64,000 nucleotides of DNA from NCBI RefSeq assembly GCF_008692605.1, contig NZ_LFCT01000024.1, positions 1-64,000 on the forward strand, given 5' to 3'. The notes below the pieces were generated by a model. The model searched no databases. It had not been told where the DNA came from and worked only from the letters and a program-made list of their open reading frames with translations. Of the stretch, positions 61,731-64,000 are shown in pieces. The position numbers and the translations under genes were made by a program. The DNA is from Sphingobium estronivorans (lineage in GTDB: Bacteria > Pseudomonadota > Alphaproteobacteria > Sphingomonadales > Sphingomonadaceae). The first letter of the stretch is position 1; every line of letters starts with the position of its first letter.

Positions 61731-63824
61731 TCAGGCGACGGTGAGTTCCGACACGCCGGGGTCGACGAAGGCGGCTTCCACCTTGTGATTCACAGCGTGC
61801 ATGGTGATCGCCCGATCTTTGGGGATCAGCCAGGAGACATGTTCGCGCATGGCCTCACGGACCCGCTCGATGATCGCGGCGTCCTCGCCGAGCAGGAGCA
61901 TGTTGGCGGCAAAGCGTGCCTGCATTTCGAAGGCAACCTGCTGGGTCTCATAGCTGTCGGCATCGCTGTCGTCGCTGGGCCAGAAGCAGGCGTTTTCCAA
62001 CAGAGAGGCGAGTTGGGTGGGCGTGATTGCACAGTCGGCGGTGAGGAGGACGGAGACCTCTTCGAGACCGCTCCAGCACTCGCCGGGAACGATGAGGACG
62101 TCCGTGGGCAATCCAAGGATCTCCGTGGGCTCGTCGGCACCGCCCCCTTTTTGCACGGCAAGTTCGAGGGTGATCGCATCGACCCGCCCGGAGACAAGGG
62201 AGGGCGGCAGTTGGGAGCCGTCCGTATAATCGAAGATGTCGTCCGGTTCCCGCTCGACCCGAAAGGAGCAGCCGAGCATGCGCGGCAGGGCATCGTACCA
62301 GCTATAGCCCGCGAATTCGCCTTTGGGATGGACCGGGCGTGCGCGGAGCAGATGTCCCGAAGCGATGGTGCGGCCGGCGCATTGCTCGATATGGGGTTCA
62401 TCCGACGACATCAGGATCATCGGCTCGCCGGCCACCCGTTCGCCGAGGAAGATGCTGTCCATCTCCGCGGTGCGCGGCGCCCAGGCTGAAAGCCATGGCG
62501 CGGCTTCGGGCAGGACGATCCCCAATGACTTCGCTCTCAGCCATTGGGCATGGGAAAGCCGGTGGTGGCCTTCGCACGCGATGGCGCGATAGATTGCCGC
62601 CTCGCAGGCTTCGCGAAGGGCATCGAGCGCGGCGTTCTGGACGACTTCCTTGCGCGCCGGCAGCACAAGCTGGAGGGTCGGCGCGTCGACGATATCGACC
62701 TTCGCATACCATCCGCGGCTGCCATCGGCATCGCATATATGCGGCAGGCTGCACGGCACGGTCAGTCCGTGAAAGTTGATCCGCGGCTTTTCGCGATGCG
62801 GACTGCGTTCGTCGACGAAGATGCCGATACTGCAACCGTTCCATTCCTCGGTCCGCGTCGCTTCGCGGAGGAAGCTTTCGCGGTGCAGCCGGTTCCCATT
62901 GAAGGAGATCGGCACCGGGCAGAAGCGCGCGGCGTCCTTCACCGCCTGCTCGAGGGCGCTGGCCCAGCTTTCGGGCAGGTCGATCTCGATTTCGGTGCCC
63001 TTGGCAAGCGAGGACGGGACAAGGTCGAGCAGCTTGCCGCTTTCCCACGCGTCGGGCGTGATGGTCACCTGCCAGGCCGCGCCAAGCTCGACCGCATGAG
63101 AGCGAACGGTGACGTGACGGCCCGCCAGGCTGAACACGCCCATGCCTGCCGGATCCTCGGAGCGGGCAATGGTCTCGTTCCATCCGGAATCGCCGAGCGT
63201 CAGGAACTTGGCCGGCTCGGCAATGCCGCGCCCATCGTCACGAATGAGGAGCACAGGGCGATCGTTCTTTTCGATCTTCGCGATTTCGATATGGGTCGCG
63301 CCGGCGCGCCTGCTGTTCTGGATCGTCTCGGTGAGGCAGTCCGACACGGTCCCATTGAAGAATCTTCCGATCTTGGTGATGAGGGACTGGCCGACCGTGG
63401 TTTTGATCGTGGCAGGAAAGGTCATGGAGATCTCCGGATTGGCCGCGACATCCTCGTCGCAACCATTCCCGGCTCCCTCCCCTCCACCCGCACTCGCACT
63501 GAACTGGCCGAACCGGTGCTGGATCATGGGGTGGAAGGGATCGGACCAGTCGACATGGCGGGTGATCCAGTCGGGAACGAAGTCCCAATCGAAGCACCCC
63601 AGATAATCGTCGGCGACGCTGCTCCAGTCCCTATCGACGGCACTGGTCCAGCCAATGACGGTGGAGCGCATGGTGGCAGCGCCGACGGCTTCAAACGAGG
63701 CGCGTATCTGCAAAGCGCGCTCGATATCGCCGGGGAGCGAGGGGGGATTGTCGCGGAGGTCCATCACAGCCTCCCAGAGACAGGCCGCGGTTTCGAGCGC
63801 GAAGGTGCAATGGGAATCATGCAT
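61731..63824 (-). CDS. GHKL-type ATP-binding protein, possibly a fusion
   Basis: 697 residues if read from ATG 63824; from ATG 63425 (GGAG ahead) it is 564 residues. The 564-residue part has a Bergerat ATP fold: N-box LTETIQNSRRAGATHIEI (E33, N37), G1 LLIRDDGRGIAEP, G2 AGMGVFSLAGRHVTV, as in MutL/Hsp90/kinase ATPases. The other ~380 residues are unassigned. The N-terminal 133 residues (for example YLGCFDWDFVPDWITRHVDW) look like real protein too and run in frame without a stop, so either one long protein or two fused/overlapping products. It may act in DNA repair, as a chaperone or as a defence ATPase; no partner is visible. Confidence 0.75.
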   Translation of the reverse strand: MHDSHCTFALETAACLWEAVMDLRDNPPSLPGDIERALQIRASFEAVGAATMRSTVIGWTSAVDRDWSSVADDYLGCFDWDFVPDWITRHVDWSDPFHPMIQHRFGQFSASAGGGEGAGNGCDEDVAANPEISMTFPATIKTTVGQSLITKIGRFFNGTVSDCLTETIQNSRRAGATHIEIAKIEKNDRPVLLIRDDGRGIAEPAKFLTLGDSGWNETIARSEDPAGMGVFSLAGRHVTVRSHAVELGAAWQVTITPDAWESGKLLDLVPSSLAKGTEIEIDLPESWASALEQAVKDAARFCPVPISFNGNRLHRESFLREATRTEEWNGCSIGIFVDERSPHREKPRINFHGLTVPCSLPHICDADGSRGWYAKVDIVDAPTLQLVLPARKEVVQNAALDALREACEAAIYRAIACEGHHRLSHAQWLRAKSLGIVLPEAAPWLSAWAPRTAEMDSIFLGERVAGEPMILMSSDEPHIEQCAGRTIASGHLLRARPVHPKGEFAGYSWYDALPRMLGCSFRVEREPDDIFDYTDGSQLPPSLVSGRVDAITLELAVQKGGGADEPTEILGLPTDVLIVPGECWSGLEEVSVLLTADCAITPTQLASLLENACFWPSDDSDADSYETQQVAFEMQARFAANMLLLGEDAAIIERVREAMREHVSWLIPKDRAITMHAVNHKVEAAFVDPGVSELTVA

Positions 63825-63853
63825 GGCGCATGTCCTTTCGCTTGGAAGAAGGG

Positions 63854-64000
63854 TCAGGCAGCGATCCGGCCGGAACCGGTACGGTCGATGTCCAGGAGCG
63901 CGTTCGCACTTTGGGCGACCGGCGATGTTTCCGCAGGGTGTCGGCCGCGCCTGAATTCGGATGGAAGGGAGGCAAGGTGAATGCGGATGATCTTTGTCCG
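63854..64000 (-). CDS. Possible C-terminus of a gene beyond the right edge
   Basis: In-frame 48 residues and stop (TGA at 63856-63854) entering from the window end, opening RTKIIRIHLASLPSEF and ending DIDRTGSGRIAA. Too short to identify. It could be the end of a small protein like its neighbours. Spacing of ~30 bases to the next start fits an operon. Confidence 0.35.
   Translation of the reverse strand, partial: RTKIIRIHLASLPSEFRRGRHPAETSPVAQSANALLDIDRTGSGRIAA

Larger units (their letters stand above)
38950..64000. mobile_element. Integrated mobilizable/conjugative element, left 25 kb
   Basis: Begins at the radC junction and runs off the right edge. It contains a tyrosine integrase next to the junction, a MobF relaxase with coupling protein and accessory protein, DUF2493 and DUF736 genes typical of alphaproteobacterial plasmids and ICEs, a cargo operon at 49593-55591 and a string of small unknown genes. 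No VirB2-VirB11 genes appear in this part, so it is either an IME or an ICE whose transfer genes lie further right. Confidence 0.85.

Noticed and set aside
1-64000. CRISPR arrays, rRNA or tRNA genes
   Set aside because: No regularly spaced direct repeats; no tRNA cloverleaf or rRNA segment noticed. The integration site is a protein gene, not a tRNA.

Overview
The window looks like chromosome of an alphaproteobacterium, most likely a sphingomonad (Sphingobium/Novosphingobium type). The evidence is high GC, a separate F0 operon ordered atpI-atpB-atpE-b'-b, an alphaproteobacterial tad/cpa pilus locus, and a leuB-metZ-apaG cluster. The lineage is inferred from gene content; no rRNA or other marker is present.

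Layout. 1-4198 (-): start of a giant VCBS-repeat, type I secreted adhesin that runs off the left edge. 4897-9847 (-): a housekeeping run recO, leuB, metZ, apaG, a GcvA-like LysR regulator and a periplasmic TPR protein, closed by a terminator at 4651-4685. 10016-12366 (+): a membrane NarL-type histidine kinase overlapping its LuxR-type response regulator. 12538-13404 (-): a membrane protein. 13871-22668 (+): flp, cpaB, cpaC, a minimal cpaD, cpaE, cpaF, tadB, tadC, tadD, cpaA. Then a second cpaF (-), an M23 peptidase (+), and tadG-tadE-tadF pseudopilin genes (-). A second histidine kinase of the same architecture as the first follows, so the pilus locus is bracketed by two related sensors. 29421-38272 (-): uvrC, the ATP synthase F0 operon and ydbH-ynbE-ydbL (envelope lipid transport family).

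At about 38950 the chromosome ends in a truncated radC. The frame is cut directly after the HNHP of its JAMM motif, and a tyrosine recombinase gene follows. From there to the right edge (25 kb) everything is accessory DNA of an integrated mobilizable or conjugative element. It holds a VirB1-like transglycosylase, a MobF relaxase-helicase, a VirD4/TraD coupling protein and a ribbon-helix-helix accessory protein in one overlapping operon. Next come a small transfer-type protein, DUF2493 and DUF736 genes, and a ~260-bp imperfect inverted repeat. Then follows a tight four-gene minus-strand operon: an unknown 509-aa protein, a double PLD-motif protein, a class III nucleotide-cyclase-like protein and a papain-like hydrolase with a frameshifted tail. 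The rest is a run of small plasmid/ICE-type unknown genes with two paralogous GHKL ATP-binding proteins. No type IV secretion genes other than the transglycosylase are visible, and the right end of the element lies outside the window.

The best candidate for an undescribed system is the four-gene operon at 49593-55591. It joins a possible nucleotide-signal synthase, a PLD-type nuclease-like protein, a papain-fold hydrolase and a large unknown protein on a mobile element, an arrangement reminiscent of anti-phage or element-maintenance modules. No function is proven by the sequence.
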